From the NCBI GenBank assembly GCA_903911455.1, contig CAIWDQ010000400.1, positions 1 to 18,587 on the forward strand: a stretch of 18,587 nt of DNA. Direction: 5' to 3'. Position numbers and translations under genes: made by a program. This document shows positions 17,774 through 18,587 of this stretch, in pieces (position 1 is the first letter of the stretch; every line of letters starts with the position of its first letter). The notes beneath the pieces are model-generated. The model did no database searches, was not told where the DNA came from, and saw nothing but the letters and a program-made list of their open reading frames with translations. The stretch comes from an uncultured bacterium (GTDB lineage Bacteria > Bacteroidota > Bacteroidia > Bacteroidales > JACABE01).

Positions 17774-17983
17774 TTTGTTGTTTATTATAACTCTGCAATA
17801 TTAACAATTAATTTCCTTATAGAACTTGATATTACATTGTTTTTAACATTTTATAAACATAAATATAGTTAAAATACTAGTTTAACTTAAATTTAAGCTT
17901 AAATAGAATAAAAAACGATGCAATATTATTAATAATGATTAAGTAAGATGTTATAAGATTAATAAAAGAAATTATGAAATTTA
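17774..17983. other. Non-coding spacer with AT palindromes
   Basis: No gene seen. ATTTAAGCTTAAAT at 17891-17904 is a perfect 14-bp palindrome, and ATTATTAATAAT at 17925-17936 a 12-bp one. The spacer must hold the promoter of the downstream PPDPSG-family gene and may hold the end of the AlkD-like transcript, but neither can be placed with confidence. Confidence 0.5.
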
Positions 17984-18587
17984 TTAATCTTTGACTTTTC
18001 TAAATTTAATTCTTTCTTCTTTTGTCATCTTTTCTGTAGCATATTGTATAATTAATCTTGGCGAGATGTCTTTCCATTTCATTAAAAAGCTTTCGGTTAT
18101 ATCTCTGTCCTTTTTCCAGGCTTCTCTTAAAAACCATCCCGTGCCCTGATTAACCTCTCTTTCCTGATCTTTCATTAAAGGTGTTATTATCTTAAATAAT
18201 TCATTAAAATCAGGACTTGTTTTAAGACTTTTTATTAATGTAACAGGTACACATCGTATTTGAAACTTATTTTTAGCCTTCAACCAGGCTTTAAGATCAA
18301 CAGGCTTAACAATATTTTGACTAATGAATCTAGGTAAAATAAACATGGCTAATGTATCAGCATGTGCCCAGTTATCAATACCAATTGAAAACAATTCTTC
18401 TAATGCATTAAAAACAGTTATATCAAACTTTTTATAATTGCTTTCAATTAATAAAAGAAGAATACTTATTTCTTCATATTTACCTTGTTTAAGAATGACT
18501 TTGGCAGCATCCAAAACTGTATTTAATTCAAGTTCTTTTCTTTTCGCGAGTTCTTTAGCTTTCTCTCTTACCATTGGAGACGATAAT
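17984..18587 (-). CDS. AlkD-like DNA alkylation repair protein (5' partial)
   Basis: The frame is open to the window end, so the N-terminus is missing; the ATG at 18574 (MVREKAKELAKR) is probably internal, since the family is about 230 residues and this region (SPMVREKAKELAK) matches a point some 20-30 residues in. In the numbering from that ATG, the visible part is all helical, as expected for HEAT-like AlkD. IDNWAHADTLA (66-76) resembles the conserved W and D of the active region (Trp69, Asp72), FQIRCVPVTLIK (104-115) contains an arginine typical of the family, and VNQGTGWFLREAWKKD (141-156) is the 'K(A)IGWxLRE' family signature. AlkD-type enzymes are DNA glycosylases that remove alkylated bases such as 3- and 7-methylpurines; that this copy is active is inference. 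It is on the same strand as the downstream secreted-protein genes, 210 bp before them, and seems unrelated to them. Confidence 0.85.
   Translation of the reverse strand, partial: LSSPMVREKAKELAKRKELELNTVLDAAKVILKQGKYEEISILLLLIESNYKKFDITVFNALEELFSIGIDNWAHADTLAMFILPRFISQNIVKPVDLKAWLKAKNKFQIRCVPVTLIKSLKTSPDFNELFKIITPLMKDQEREVNQGTGWFLREAWKKDRDITESFLMKWKDISPRLIIQYATEKMTKEERIKFRKVKD

Noticed and set aside
17891..17936. Palindromes as operator or terminator sites in the spacer before the PPDPSG-family gene
   Set aside because: Both are almost pure A/T and such palindromes are likely by chance at this base composition; no T-tract or promoter in a fitting place.

Overview
The window looks like chromosomal DNA from a member of the Bacteroidota (order not resolvable). 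The DNA is strongly AT-rich. Two proteins end in type IX secretion system (T9SS) type A sorting domains. Putative promoters fit the Bacteroidota TAnnTTTG -7 element, there are no strong Shine-Dalgarno sites, and one gene is a very large secreted Asn/Thr/Ser-rich beta-helix protein. No T9SS machinery, tRNA, rRNA, insertion sequence, phage gene or CRISPR array was seen.

Layout. (1) Positions 2-10633, plus strand: one giant surface or secreted protein, cut at its 5' end by the window. It has three parallel beta-helix blocks, a fibronectin-like domain, a Bacteroidota SGNWS-type domain, two BNR-associated N-terminal-like domains around a jelly-roll domain, an Ig-like domain and a C-terminal module with a dockerin-like EF-hand pair. 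Two intrinsic-terminator-like hairpins follow. (2) 10737-12107: mostly non-coding. It holds one small minus-strand gene of unknown function (98 codons) and a tandem array of nine 21-bp units ahead of pepE. (3) 12108-13898, plus strand: pepE (peptidase E, aspartyl dipeptidase) and a dihydroorotate-dehydrogenase-like flavoprotein without the usual SCPN catalytic motif, probably co-transcribed. (4) 13915-17773, minus strand: a secreted protein of the PPDPSG/GDPIVLYD family with a T9SS tail, then a C10 (streptopain-type) cysteine protease with a T9SS tail, then a terminator, then a small membrane-anchored or lipoprotein gene. (5) 17984-18587, minus strand: the C-terminal part of an AlkD-like DNA alkylation repair protein, cut by the window end.

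How the genes fit together. Three of the products (giant protein, C10 protease, PPDPSG protein) are exported, and the last two are clear T9SS clients, so much of the window serves the cell surface or extracellular protein handling. PepE would act in the cytoplasm on Asp-X dipeptides, which could include products of extracellular proteolysis; that link is inference. The least explained items are the 21-bp array, the non-T9SS C-terminus of the giant protein, and the catalytically altered DHOD-like protein. Nothing here is strong enough to call a new multi-gene system.
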